Source of the DNA: Streptomyces cinnabarinus
Lineage (GTDB): Bacteria; Actinomycetota; Actinomycetes; Streptomycetales; Streptomycetaceae
Direction: 5' to 3'
NCBI RefSeq assembly: GCF_027270315.1
Contig: NZ_CP114413.1
Location: forward strand, 8,990,001 to 9,054,000
Length of the DNA stretch: 64,000 nucleotides
A program made the translations under genes and the position numbers. Within the stretch, counting starts at the first letter, position 1, and every line of letters begins with the position of its first letter. The notes beneath the pieces were generated by a model that was not told the DNA's origin, ran no database searches, and saw only the letters and a program-made list of their open reading frames with translations. Positions 16,972 through 26,038 of this stretch are shown in pieces.

Positions 16972-17346
16972 CTAGATCTCGATGTCCGCCTCCACACGCT
17001 TGAGTTGGTGACGGGCCATCGCCAGATTCGAGTGGGCCTTGTCGAGAACGAGGTAGAGGAACAGTCCGTTGCCCGCACGGCCGGTCAGTAGGCGGATCAC
17101 GTGGTATTGGTGATCCAGTGTGATCAGGATGTCTTCGATCTGGCCCTTGAGGCCCAGTTGCTCCATGGTGCGGACCTTGGCCCGGATCACATCGGTGTTG
17201 CCGGCCGCGGCGATGTTGAGGTCCAGCTCCTTGCCCCCGCCGAGCGTGCCCAACGCCATTCCGCTGGTGTAGTCGACGACGGCCGCCCCCAGGGCCCCCT
17301 CGACCCCGGCCATCATTTCCTTCAGCGACACTTCCACACTCGCCAT
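16972..17346 (-). CDS. Roadblock/LC7-like protein
   Basis: A 124-residue protein with the size and pattern of the roadblock/LC7 fold: VEGALGAAVVDYTSGMALG, then the central helix VIRAKVRTMEQLG, and the strand pair QIEDILITLDHQYHVIRLL and NGLFLYLVLDKAHSNLAMAR. Such proteins regulate small GTPases of the MglA type in actinobacteria and myxobacteria. No GTPase gene is adjacent, so the partner must lie elsewhere. GGGAGGG lies just before the ATG. Confidence 0.6.
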   Translation of the reverse strand: MASVEVSLKEMMAGVEGALGAAVVDYTSGMALGTLGGGKELDLNIAAAGNTDVIRAKVRTMEQLGLKGQIEDILITLDHQYHVIRLLTGRAGNGLFLYLVLDKAHSNLAMARHQLKRVEADIEI

Positions 17347-17666
17347 AGCGCCCTCCCAATTGTGTGCCGTTGGCTGCGCGGGCCGGTCCTGGCCGACCCG
17401 CCTCGGTGTTCGGGACCGTATGCACGTCGCCGTCACGCGAGGAGGAAGTGTCCGGGAGTGATCTCCGACGATCGGATGGTGGCGTGTCATGGCCGTTCGG
17501 TGGGTGGCAAATGCCCGACAGGGGGCGGGAGTTGGCCCACAACGCAGTGCCGGTGTCAGCCGCCGACGCCCGCGGGCTTGATGTTCACGACACGGCAGGC
17601 GTCCCCGGTGATGGCCGAGGTGGTGTCGCGGGCCCTTCCTCGCGGCATGCAGCGCAAAAGCGGTGC
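17347..17666 (-). other. Intergenic region upstream of the roadblock-like gene
   Basis: The 320 bp lie between two minus-strand genes and presumably hold the roadblock-gene promoter. The open frames seen here on either strand are proline/arginine-rich and not protein-like. No terminator stem is evident. Confidence 0.35.
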
Positions 17667-18239
17667 TCAGGCGCCCTTGGCGAGGATGCGTCCTGTCTCA
17701 TCGGTCCAGGCCTGGATGCGCAGTGTGCGGTCGTGGGAGGCGGTGCCGCTGATGCCGACCGCCATGCCGGCCGCGCCGACCGCGCCGCCGGCGGTGGCTG
17801 CCGCGGCGCCTCCGGTGAAGACGGCCATCCCTGCCGCGATCATGGGGATGCCGATGATGGCGCCGATGATGGTGAGGGTGAGCAGTACCCCGAGGATGAT
17901 CATGCCGATGCCGCCCAGCACGCCCAGGAGACCGACCCCGCCCACTGCCGCTCCGGCCGCCACGCCTGTCGCACCCACGCCGACGGCCGTTGCGCCATGG
18001 GCGGGCTGGACCTGGGCGAGGAGCACGGCGCCGGGCATACGGTGGACCTCGGTCCAGCCGTCGGCCGTCATGCGGCCGACGAACCGTGTCAGCTCCGCCT
18101 CCCGCTGCTCGGGGTCGATGGGCCTGCCGTGGCCGGGAAACACCACCTGGGCAGGGGCCTGCTCGCCCCACTGGGGGGCCTTCCACACCGCCGTGCCGTC
18201 CGCCTGCGGCAGCCGGGGATTGCGTGCGCGGTCACTCAT
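17667..18239 (-). CDS. Membrane protein of unknown function
   Basis: A 190-residue protein. The soluble N-terminal half has FPGHGRPIDPEQREAELTRF and a WTEVHRMPGAVLLAQVQP strand. It is followed by at least three alanine/glycine/isoleucine hydrophobic helices between about residues 85 and 165 (for example MIILGVLLTLTIIGAIIGIP), then a short soluble tail. A GGAG site precedes the ATG. The family is not recognised; the glycine-rich helices suggest close packing. Confidence 0.65.
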   Translation of the reverse strand: MSDRARNPRLPQADGTAVWKAPQWGEQAPAQVVFPGHGRPIDPEQREAELTRFVGRMTADGWTEVHRMPGAVLLAQVQPAHGATAVGVGATGVAAGAAVGGVGLLGVLGGIGMIILGVLLTLTIIGAIIGIPMIAAGMAVFTGGAAAATAGGAVGAAGMAVGISGTASHDRTLRIQAWTDETGRILAKGA

Positions 18240-18441
18240 GGCTCTGCTCTCCGCCCGGACCACCCTTCAGTTCCCATTACACACCTGAACACGCAAGCTC
18301 ACCCGGCGGCAGGGTTCCGCGGGAGCACGGGGGCCGAGAGAGCTCCGCGGCGCAGTACCCGCCGCTTGGTTCCATCAGGCGTTCGCTCGTCGGAGCGTGC
18401 TCATTGTGGCCATGTTCCTGCCAAGGCGGTGGGATGTACGC

Positions 18442-19734
18442 ATGGCAGATCCCAGGCACCACCACAGTCCTGACCGCCACCACGCCCATCGCCACGACCG
18501 CCCCGAGGGCAGCGGCTACGCGGTCGACGAGGGCGGCCCCAGCCGGCGCTCGCTGCTCGGCGCGGCGGCCGGCAGCATGCTGTTCATGGCCGCCGCACCC
18601 GGCACCGCGCGGGCCGCCACCACCGGCACCGCGGCGGCGAACGGCGTCGCCGCCCTCGCGGCCGGAGGCGCCTCACGCACCTCGCTGATCACCTCGGGAA
18701 CCACACTGGTCCACGCCGACCTGCACAACCACACCGCCATGTCGGACGGCGACGGCGACCCCGCCCTGGCCTTCGCCTCGATGCGCAGCGCCGGCCTCGA
18801 CGTCGCCGCACTCACCGACCACAGCGGCGTGTTCACCATCGGGGGCCTCAGCTCCGCGGAGTGGAGGCGCACCGCCGACCTGGCTGACGCTGCCAACGTT
18901 CCGGGCGTCTACACCGCCATCCGCGGCTTCGAATGGACCCACGCGATCCTCGGCCACTCCAATGTGTGGTTCTCCGACAGCTACGTCGACATGTCGCTCG
19001 CTCCCAGCATGAGCGCGTACTTCAACTGGCTCGACGACAAGGACGCCATCGCGGGCTTCAACCACCCGGGCCGGGAGAGAGGCCGCTTCAACAACTTCGC
19101 CTACAACTCGGCCGTCCGTGACCGCATGGTCAGTCTGGAGATGTTCAACCGGGGTGACGACTACCTCTTCGAAGGCTGGTCCTCCGGGGCCTCCTCCCCG
19201 CTCGTCGCCTGCCTCAACGCAGGCTGGCGCACCGGCCTGACCGGTGTCAGCGACGAGCACGGCACCGACTGGGGCTTTCCCGAGGGCAAGGGCCGCAGCG
19301 GGCTGTGGGTCACCGAGAACACCCGGGCCGGTGTCCTGGCAGCCATGCGCGCCCGGCGGTTCTTCGCCACCCGCGTCTCCGGGCTACGCCTGGACGCCAC
19401 CGCGAACGGCATACGGATGGGCGGCGACGTGCCCCTCACCGCGGGCGACGTCACGTTCGCCGTCGACCTGGACCGGGGCGCCGATTGGATCGGCAGGACC
19501 CTGAACATCCAGGTACTGCGCCCCGGCACCAGCGCCCCCACGGTCGTGGACGTCATTCCCGCCACCGTCGGCCGGGTCACCGAGTTCACGGTCCCGATGA
19601 ACTCCGCCGACGGCACCTGGACGGTCCTGCGCGTCTCCGACCCCACCCAGACCAACGCCTCGCCGGGCCCCGCCGGCCACGCCTGCAACGACTGGGGGGT
19701 GGCCTACAGCAGCCCGTGGTGGCTTCAGGGCTGA
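18442..19734 (+). CDS. CehA/McbA-type PHP-domain metallohydrolase, Tat-exported
   Basis: A 430-residue protein. After a histidine-rich leader comes a twin-arginine signal (SRRSLLGAAAGSMLFMAAA, residues ~34-52). The mature protein carries the PHP metal sites: HADLHNHTAMSDGDGD, ALTDHSG, GFNHPGR and GVSDEHGTDW. PHP enzymes of this branch are phosphoesterases or hydrolases; the carbaryl hydrolases CehA and McbA are named members, but the substrate of this protein cannot be assigned. ATG 18442 is chosen over an in-frame one at 18397 because it opens directly into the leader. Followed at once by a terminator hairpin. Confidence 0.85.
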   Translation: MADPRHHHSPDRHHAHRHDRPEGSGYAVDEGGPSRRSLLGAAAGSMLFMAAAPGTARAATTGTAAANGVAALAAGGASRTSLITSGTTLVHADLHNHTAMSDGDGDPALAFASMRSAGLDVAALTDHSGVFTIGGLSSAEWRRTADLADAANVPGVYTAIRGFEWTHAILGHSNVWFSDSYVDMSLAPSMSAYFNWLDDKDAIAGFNHPGRERGRFNNFAYNSAVRDRMVSLEMFNRGDDYLFEGWSSGASSPLVACLNAGWRTGLTGVSDEHGTDWGFPEGKGRSGLWVTENTRAGVLAAMRARRFFATRVSGLRLDATANGIRMGGDVPLTAGDVTFAVDLDRGADWIGRTLNIQVLRPGTSAPTVVDVIPATVGRVTEFTVPMNSADGTWTVLRVSDPTQTNASPGPAGHACNDWGVAYSSPWWLQG

Positions 19735-19754
19735 CGCCCGCAGGAGGCGGGCGT
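19734..19754 (+). terminator. Hairpin directly after the PHP hydrolase gene
   Basis: A perfect 8-bp stem, ACGCCCGC (19734-19741) and GCGGGCGT (19747-19754), with a 5-nt loop; it starts on the last base of the stop codon. There is no U-run, as is common in Streptomyces. Confidence 0.6.
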
Positions 19755-19982
19755 ACCCGCTCCACACCCCCGCGCTCGCCTCCCCGCGCCGTGCCCGGCC
19801 CGCTTCCGCCCTGTGGCCGGGAGCGACGTTGAAACTCTTCGAAGACCCCACCGGCCGACGGCCAGGATTCCGGGACCCGGCGGCGTCGGCACGCCACCAC
19901 AGTGCATGCTGGGGGCGGAGTTGCATGCTGTCGGCGGCCAGGCCGGCCACGCACGGGGGCACGAACCGCGGGGGGCGGAACG

Positions 19983-20870
19983 GTGAGGCACGCGTCGTTG
20001 AGACTTCGGTGTGCGGTGGGGGCTGCGGTGTCGGCGGTAGTGCTGACATCGGGTTGTACGGGGGAGAAGGCGGACAGGGATTCCGACGGCGGGGCATCGG
20101 GGAAGCCCGCCGCCACCCAGGCAAGCGGCGGCGATGACGACCCGGCGCCCGCTCCCGTGCCGACGGTGGAGGCCGATCCGGCCAAGGTGCCGCGGACGGA
20201 GGAAGCGGCCAGGAAGCTGATCCGGCAGGTGATCGCCGGTCCCGAACTGTTCGGCGCCGAGACGAAGCGCGCCTCGCCCTACGAGAACGATCCCCATAAC
20301 TGGTCGGTGCTCGACGACAGTTGCGTCGGGCAGCGCGAACCGCTGCCCGAGCGGGTACTCGCCACCCTCACCCGGAACTTCGTCCGTCCCGCCGTCGGGA
20401 GCAAGGGCCCGGTACGGATGTCAGTGACCGTCACCGTGCATCCGGCGACCGCTGACGCGGCCTGGGAGCAGGCCGGAATGCTGGAGGAGGCGCTGAGCTG
20501 CTCCGAACAGACCCTCAGCGAGGGCAGGAAGCTGTCAGGGCTGTTCTCCAACGCCTCCGTGTGGGGCGAGGCCGGCAACAACTACGCGGAGGACTCCCTC
20601 TTCGAGATGGGCAGTTGCACGAGCCCCACCGAGGGCGGGCCCTACCCCTACCAGTACCAACAGGCCACCTTCGGGCCGGTCGTGGTGTCGATGTCGGCCT
20701 GCGCAGGCGAGGGCTGGGACGCAAAGGGGCTTCTGCAGGAGGTGAACGGCCCGGTGCCGCGGATGCTGCTGCGGGCGGAGGCGAAGATCGGCCGGCCCGT
20801 CGACCCGACGGACTCCAAGGCCGATTCGGCCGCGCACACCCCCGCCACTGGTGCGACGGAGGGCAGGTGA
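19983..20870 (+). CDS. Predicted lipoprotein partner of the kinase
   Basis: A 295-residue protein starting at GTG, with a signal of lipoprotein type: basic start, hydrophobic AVGAAVSAVVLTSGC and a lipobox cysteine, then an acidic Ser/Asp/Pro-rich linker. The folded part (roughly 70-280) has no family name I recognise; it includes a probable disulfide pattern (DSCVGQ, LSCSEQ, MGSCTS, MSACAG). Its stop overlaps the kinase start by one base (TGATG), so the lipoprotein and the kinase are translated together. A plausible role is an extracytoplasmic input or partner for the kinase. Confidence 0.7.
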   Translation: MRHASLRLRCAVGAAVSAVVLTSGCTGEKADRDSDGGASGKPAATQASGGDDDPAPAPVPTVEADPAKVPRTEEAARKLIRQVIAGPELFGAETKRASPYENDPHNWSVLDDSCVGQREPLPERVLATLTRNFVRPAVGSKGPVRMSVTVTVHPATADAAWEQAGMLEEALSCSEQTLSEGRKLSGLFSNASVWGEAGNNYAEDSLFEMGSCTSPTEGGPYPYQYQQATFGPVVVSMSACAGEGWDAKGLLQEVNGPVPRMLLRAEAKIGRPVDPTDSKADSAAHTPATGATEGR

Positions 20871-23572
20871 TGGAGCGACTGCTGCCCTCGGACCCCTCGC
20901 AACTGGGCGGAAACCGGCTGCTGGGACGGCTCGGAGCGGGAGGGATGGGCGTGGTGTACCTGGCCCGCACTCCGGCCGGAGAGCCGGCCGCGGTCAAGGT
21001 GATCCAGCCGGAGTACGCCGAACAGCCCGAGTTCCGAGCCCGTTTCGCGCGCGAGGTGGCCGCCGCGCGAGGCGTGGAGAGCCCCTGGGTGGCCCGCGTC
21101 CTCGCCGCCGACCCGCACGCCGCCGCACCCTGGCTGGCCTCGGCCTTCGTCCCCGGACCCTCGCTCGCCGAGGCGGTGGCCACCTGCGGCGCGCTGCCCG
21201 CGGGCGCGGTGCGGGTCCTGGGCGGCGTCCTGGCACGGGCTCTGCACGCGGTGCACAGCGCGGGTCTGGTGCACCGTGACGTCAAGCCCGGCAACGTCCT
21301 GCTCGCCCTGGACGGCCCGCGCCTGATCGACTTCGGTATCGCGCGGGCCGTGGACGAGCAGACCGCGCTCACCGCGACCGGCCTGGTCGTCGGCTCCCCG
21401 GGCTTTCTGTCGCCCGAGCAGGCGCGCGGGCAGCTGATTACTCCCGCGAGCGACCTGTTCTCCCTCGGCTGTGTCCTCGCCTACGCGGCCACCGGACGGC
21501 CGCCTTTCGGCCTGGGTGACAGCGGAGCCTTGCTCTACCGGGCCGTCCACTACGCTCCGGATCTCCACGGCATCACCGACGGCTCCTTGCGGGCCCTGCT
21601 GGAGAGCTGCCTGGCCAAGGACCCCGGCGCCCGGCCCTCGGCCGCCGAGGCCGCTGCCGTACTCGCGCCCGGCGCGGTGGGCTCCGACATCCACTGGCTG
21701 CCGGACGCCGTGGTCCGGATGATCGCCGACCGCGCCGCCGGCCTGCTGGCCCTGCCGGGAGTCGAGGCCACGATGGCCGACACGCCCCACGCGGCCACGA
21801 CGGCCGGGACCGCCGGGCCCTCCCTGCCCGGCCGCCGACGGGTGCTGTCCCTGGCGGCCGGCGGCGCGCTGCTCGCGGCGGGTGCCGGTGTGGGCGCGTG
21901 GGCACTCCTGCGCGACGACACGCCGGCCACCGGACGAGTGAGCGCGAAACGGCAGTGGCTGCTCGGTGTCCAGGCCGATCTGTCGGGCCCGGCGAAGACG
22001 GCGGGACGCGAGCAGGAACGGGCGGCCCGACTGGCGGTGGCCGAGCACAACGCCCGCACGGACAAGCCCTTCGAACTGGAGCTGCGGGTCGAGGACGACG
22101 GCGGTGAGCTGTCGGCGGCGCGGCACACGCCCGACCCGCGCCGGCTGAGCGGCTGGGGGACGCCAGCGGCATCCCCGCAAGCGGGCACGGGCACAGCGGC
22201 GGGCGCCTCCGACTGGCTCCCGCCCGGAGTGCTGCGGCTGATCGCCGACCGTTCCGCACGCGCCCTCGACCCACCGCCGCGCACCCAACAGGCGACGGCC
22301 CCAACGGCCCTGGACCCTTCCGTCACCCGGACCGCCGAACCCAGCGCCCGCCCCACCACCGCACGCCGTCGGCTCCTGCTGGCCGGCGGCGCGGGCGCCA
22401 CGCTGCTCGCCGTGTCGGGCACGGCCGCCGCGGTGTTCCTCGACCGTCGTTCCTCAGCGGAGCCGGACACCCGCCCCCTGCACACGCTTGGGCTGCACGC
22501 CGATCTGACCGGACCGGGCAAAGCGACGGGGGAGGCCACCCACCGGGGTGCCCTGCTGGCCGTAGCGGCGCACAACGCCCGTTCCGACGCGCCGTTCAGG
22601 CTCGCCCTGCGCACCGCCGACGACCACGGTCGGGCGAGCCGGGCGCACACCGCGGCGCAAGCGCTGTTGTCCGGCTCGTCACCGGTCGCCGCAGTGATCG
22701 GCCCCATGTCCGAGGCGACGGTGACCGCCGGCGAACCGCTCTACACGGCGGCCGGGACGGCGATGGTGCTGGTGTCCTGCGACGGCGGTGCCCTGTCACC
22801 GCTGATGAAGCCCACGCTGTGCGTGACCCGGGCGACCCAGGCGATGCAGACGCTGCCGCTGCTCCACTACCTGACCCGAGTGCGCTCGGTCAGCAAGGTC
22901 GCCGTGGTGCGGGATCTCGCGGGTGGTGCGGTCGCCGAGGGCCTGGCCAGGGATCTGATGGAGGCACCGCCCTCGGAGGGTACGACCACCGTGCACTCCC
23001 TCGACGCCGACGCCGACGCGGACGATGTCACGCCCGCGGTCGCCGCGGCCCTGGCCACGCGTCCCGGCGCCGTGGTCTACGCCGGGACCTCGCCCCGGCG
23101 CGCGGCCCAGTTGGCCCGGCAACTGGCCAAGGCCCGCTTCGAGGGAGCGAGGGCCACCATCGAGCAGGTCATGGACCCGGCATTCCTGCGCGAGGCGAGG
23201 GAGAGCGCCGAGGGCTGGGTCTTCGGCTCCGCCCGTACAGCCACGGGCGCGGCGCCCTCCGGGCCCGCCGCCCGGTTCGCTGCCGCCCACCGCAAACGCT
23301 GGGAAGCGGAGCCAGCCCCTTGGGCGGCGGAGGCGTACGACGCGGTCGGTCTGACCGCCCAGACCCTCACCGGCCTGGTCGGTCAAGGCACAGTGGGCCG
23401 GGGCGCCCTGGCCGCGGCGCTGTTCCGCCAGCGCTACGAGGGCATCGCGAAAACGATCAGCTTCGACCCGAAGACCCGTCTCCTCGACATGGACAACACG
23501 AGCTTCCTCTACGCAGCCCGAGACGGCGCCTTCACTTTCCTCGGGCGGTACGAACAGGTGCTCAAGGAGTGA
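20870..23572 (+). CDS. Ser/Thr protein kinase fused to ABC-type solute-binding domain, with an internal duplication
   Basis: A 900-residue protein. Residues 15-265 are a PknB-type kinase: GAGGMGVVYLA, Lys43 in AAVKVI, HRDVKPGN (catalytic Asp137) and DFG (154-156). Normal family members then have one transmembrane helix and one extracellular Leu/Ile/Val-binding-type domain. Here the linker, the helix and the first lobe segment occur twice: residues 274-416 (HWLPDAVVRMIADR, TM about 325-347, LGVQADLSGPAKTAG, AEHNARTDKPFELEL) and 448-593 (DWLPPGVLRLIADR, TM about 500-524, LGLHADLTGPGKATG, AAHNARSDAPFRLAL). Only the second copy continues into a full binding domain to the C-terminus. With two helices the binding domain would be predicted cytoplasmic unless one helix is not inserted. 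The two copies differ enough to come from different paralogues. Confidence 0.9.
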   Translation: MERLLPSDPSQLGGNRLLGRLGAGGMGVVYLARTPAGEPAAVKVIQPEYAEQPEFRARFAREVAAARGVESPWVARVLAADPHAAAPWLASAFVPGPSLAEAVATCGALPAGAVRVLGGVLARALHAVHSAGLVHRDVKPGNVLLALDGPRLIDFGIARAVDEQTALTATGLVVGSPGFLSPEQARGQLITPASDLFSLGCVLAYAATGRPPFGLGDSGALLYRAVHYAPDLHGITDGSLRALLESCLAKDPGARPSAAEAAAVLAPGAVGSDIHWLPDAVVRMIADRAAGLLALPGVEATMADTPHAATTAGTAGPSLPGRRRVLSLAAGGALLAAGAGVGAWALLRDDTPATGRVSAKRQWLLGVQADLSGPAKTAGREQERAARLAVAEHNARTDKPFELELRVEDDGGELSAARHTPDPRRLSGWGTPAASPQAGTGTAAGASDWLPPGVLRLIADRSARALDPPPRTQQATAPTALDPSVTRTAEPSARPTTARRRLLLAGGAGATLLAVSGTAAAVFLDRRSSAEPDTRPLHTLGLHADLTGPGKATGEATHRGALLAVAAHNARSDAPFRLALRTADDHGRASRAHTAAQALLSGSSPVAAVIGPMSEATVTAGEPLYTAAGTAMVLVSCDGGALSPLMKPTLCVTRATQAMQTLPLLHYLTRVRSVSKVAVVRDLAGGAVAEGLARDLMEAPPSEGTTTVHSLDADADADDVTPAVAAALATRPGAVVYAGTSPRRAAQLARQLAKARFEGARATIEQVMDPAFLREARESAEGWVFGSARTATGAAPSGPAARFAAAHRKRWEAEPAPWAAEAYDAVGLTAQTLTGLVGQGTVGRGALAAALFRQRYEGIAKTISFDPKTRLLDMDNTSFLYAARDGAFTFLGRYEQVLKE
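21692..22639 (+). repeat. Internal duplication in the kinase gene (linker-TM-lobe start)
   Basis: The first copy spans about 21692-22118, the second about 22211-22639. Protein similarity is clear (WLP..V.R.IADR, RRR before the helix, ADL.GP.K..G, AEHNAR.D versus AAHNARSD), but the DNA has diverged. The first copy ends abruptly, and about 30 residues of Pro/Gly/Ser-rich sequence join it to the second. Confidence 0.85.
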
Positions 23573-23620
23573 GACCACGCGGCGGGGGACTGCCCCGAGC
23601 CACCCAGTGCGGCGGAGCGA

Positions 23621-24520
23621 CTACGAGGGCGCCGCGTCCTGGCGGACGGCCTTGGTGACGCCGGTGATGACCACGGTGATCAGGCAGAGGGCGATGACGG
23701 TCTCGGCCCACAGAAAGGCGAACCAGTCCAGCACGCAGCCGATCGGGGGTGTGCCGGGGGCGGTGTTGCGGAACGCGGCGAGGGCGAACAGGGTAGCGGC
23801 CATCCAGGCGAGGCCGGGCCAGACCAGGCCCTCCCTGCTGGTCGTGAGGTACCAGGCCCCGATGAGCACGGAGGCCGCCAGCGCCCACATCACGACCATC
23901 ATGAAGCCCGCGAAGACGAGCAGGCTGCCCGATCGCGCCAGCCCCAGTGCCACCACGGCCTCCTGGCGGGAGGACGCTGGCTGCGCGGAGGCCGAGAAGA
24001 GGGTGTCGTTGTTGGAGAACAGCATCCGTACCGGCACCTGCTCGCCGCCCAGTTGCGCCCGGAACGCGATGTCGGTGTCGTAGGTGTCGAACGGGTAGTC
24101 ACTGATCGATCCGCCGGTGAGCGCGACCCGCACGTCCCTCGTCGCGAGCCGCTCGTGCGCCGCGAACTCGAGGTCGCTCAGGGTCGCCCCCGAGGTCTGG
24201 AGGCTGAGATCGGCCACGGGCGCGGCCCCGTCCGCCTCGCCGAGGGTCCCGCGCGGGGTCACCCAGACTCGCAGTACCAGCTCTCTGCCCGCGGCGTCGA
24301 CACTTTGGACAACGGCCTCCACATCGACCCGGTCGGCGGCCGAGGATCCGACGGTGTGCACCGTGTCGGCTGCCTGCCGTTCGGTGAACTGCAGCCATGA
24401 GCCGACGGCCACCGCCACCACGATCAGGACTGCGGTGAGGATGAGTACGGGCAGGAGGGAGCGCGCGGAGCGTCGGGGGCGAGGCGGGTCGACAGGTGCC
24501 GGACGGCCCAGACGCATCAT
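23621..24520 (-). CDS. DUF4436-like membrane protein
   Basis: A 299-residue protein: an N-terminal membrane helix (LLPVLILTAVLIVVAVAVGS), an extracytoplasmic beta-rich domain of about 130 residues (RVDVEAVVQSVDAAGREL, SDYPFDTYDTDIAF), then three or four C-terminal helices. The size, the PFDTYD motif and the layout fit DUF4436, whose function is unknown. Its ATG overlaps the stop of the upstream serine hydrolase (ATGA), so it depends on translation reaching the end of that reading frame, which is now frameshifted. Confidence 0.65.
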   Translation of the reverse strand: MMRLGRPAPVDPPRPRRSARSLLPVLILTAVLIVVAVAVGSWLQFTERQAADTVHTVGSSAADRVDVEAVVQSVDAAGRELVLRVWVTPRGTLGEADGAAPVADLSLQTSGATLSDLEFAAHERLATRDVRVALTGGSISDYPFDTYDTDIAFRAQLGGEQVPVRMLFSNNDTLFSASAQPASSRQEAVVALGLARSGSLLVFAGFMMVVMWALAASVLIGAWYLTTSREGLVWPGLAWMAATLFALAAFRNTAPGTPPIGCVLDWFAFLWAETVIALCLITVVITGVTKAVRQDAAPS

Positions 24521-25624
24521 TTGGTCCAGATGCCCAGCAGTTGGTTCGCTGCACCGAAGTTGTCGGGTGGGTCCGCGTTGCACACGACGGTGACGGCACT
24601 GCTGCGGTCCGGACTCACCTTGAAGGTGCTGTGGAATCCCTCCCAGTCGCCGCGATGTACCAGGCCGTTGTCGGGGAGCAGGAGGATTCCGGCCCCGTAG
24701 CGGCCTTCTTCGATGCCACGTGGGCGCAGGACATCGCCCACATTCACCGCCTGGTCCGTGACCGCGGCGAGCAGTTCGGGTCCACCGATGCGACCAGTGC
24801 GGTAGTTGTCGGCCCAGCGGACGAGTTCTCCGGGGGTGGTCTGGACGGACCCGTCTCCGTACTGCTTCCAGGGGGAGGAGTTGGGGGTGTAGGAGCCGTC
24901 CTTTTCGTCGTACGACTTCGCCTTTCCGGGCACGTCCACTGCCGGGGCCAGCGTCATGTGCAGGGCCAGCGGGGTGAAGAACTCGTGCTGGAGGAAGGCC
25001 GGGAAGGGTGTGCCGGTCACCCTCTCGACGGCATGGGCCAGGTGGACGTAGTTGGAGTTGGAGTAGGAGAAACGCTCTCCTGGTGGATCCTGTGGCTGTG
25101 AGGCGAGGATGGCCGCGATCGCTTCCTCCTGGCCGGCCGGATCCGTCAGCTCGATGCTCTGGGCCTCCAGCAGATCCTGGTAGTCGGGAATGCCGCTGGT
25201 GTGGTGCATCAGGTCGCCCAGCGTGACGTCCCGCGCCCAGGCCGGAGGGTTGTCGAGGTAGTCGGACGGGGGGGGCGTTCAGCGCGAGTTGGTGCCGTCT
25301 GGCCAGCAACAGGACCGCGTCTGCGGTGAATTGCTTGGAGTTGGAGGCCATGTCGAAGACTGTCTTGGAGGTGATGGAGCGCCCTGTCGCCAGATCGGCC
25401 TTCCCTCTCCCCGCTTCCCAGACAACGTCTCCCCGCACGCCGACAGCCGCCGCGCAGCCCGGGCCGTCCGGGGAAGGCACCAGTTCCTGGAGAACCTGCG
25501 CGCTGCGGGTCTCCCGGTCGTCGCCGCTCGCGTAGGCGTGCGGGTTCGCGGCACCGGCCAGCACGACCAGAGCCATGGCGCCCCCGGCGGTACACAACGA
25601 CGCCATCCGATGCACGGCCACCAC
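24517..25624 (-). pseudogene. Frameshifted serine hydrolase (class C beta-lactamase / DD-peptidase family)
   Basis: A signal-peptide N-terminus (MALVVLAGAANPHAYA) leads into SITSKTVFDMASNSKQFTAD with the SxxK nucleophile motif; this frame runs into nonsense at 25275. The rest of the domain (MHHTSGIPDYQDLLEA, the YSN motif in RFSYSNSNYVHLAH, HRGDWEGF near the end) is intact in another frame. The break is a run of eight G (25268-25275). Seven would restore a continuous protein of about 368 residues with the normal APPSDYLDNP junction. Either a disabled gene, a phase-variable switch or a sequencing error in a homopolymer. Its end overlaps the DUF4436 gene. Confidence 0.85.
25268..25275. other. 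G8 homopolymer at the frameshift
   Basis: Eight consecutive G on the plus strand lie at the exact point where the serine-hydrolase reading frame shifts. The frame is correct with seven. Confidence 0.9.
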
Positions 25625-26038
25625 CTGCTTTCGCCACCTGGAACGACGAGCGCGGCTCAGTGCCGTCTCGATGTCGCACGGTTGAGGCCGTCAAGTCCGC
25701 TGCGGGTGCGCCGCACGGGTGCGTCGTGATGCGGCGCCGGCCGACACCGGGCCGAGTTCCCCTACCGGCAGCCACGGGGCCTGACGGTGGACGCCGAGGC
25801 GGTGTTGGCGGAACGCACGCAATCCACGCTACCGGGGGGGGGTCGGGGGACGTGCATGCGGACGACGTGGCGGCCCTCGGTCCGGGGTGGGGCTGCTCCA
25901 AGTGGAGGCGACGAATGGTGCAAGTCCTTGTCCGAAAGCAGGCTGGCGTACGCACCCTGCCCGGCCGTGCGGCGGGGCGCGGCCACGCCCACCGTCCCCC
26001 GACCGCAGTGGCCAGGGACGTCACAGAGACGAGATCAC
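25625..26038. other. Divergent promoter region, no gene seen
   Basis: The 414 bp lie between the frameshifted hydrolase (minus) and the first of two tandem hydrolases (plus). They contain a G9 run (25834-25842). The frame of the next gene is open through part of it, but the residues there are unlike a signal peptide. Promoters for both directions are expected here; none is obvious. Confidence 0.4.

Noticed and set aside
25834..25842. G9 run as another phase-variable site
   Set aside because: It lies in the non-coding divergent region with no reading frame depending on it.
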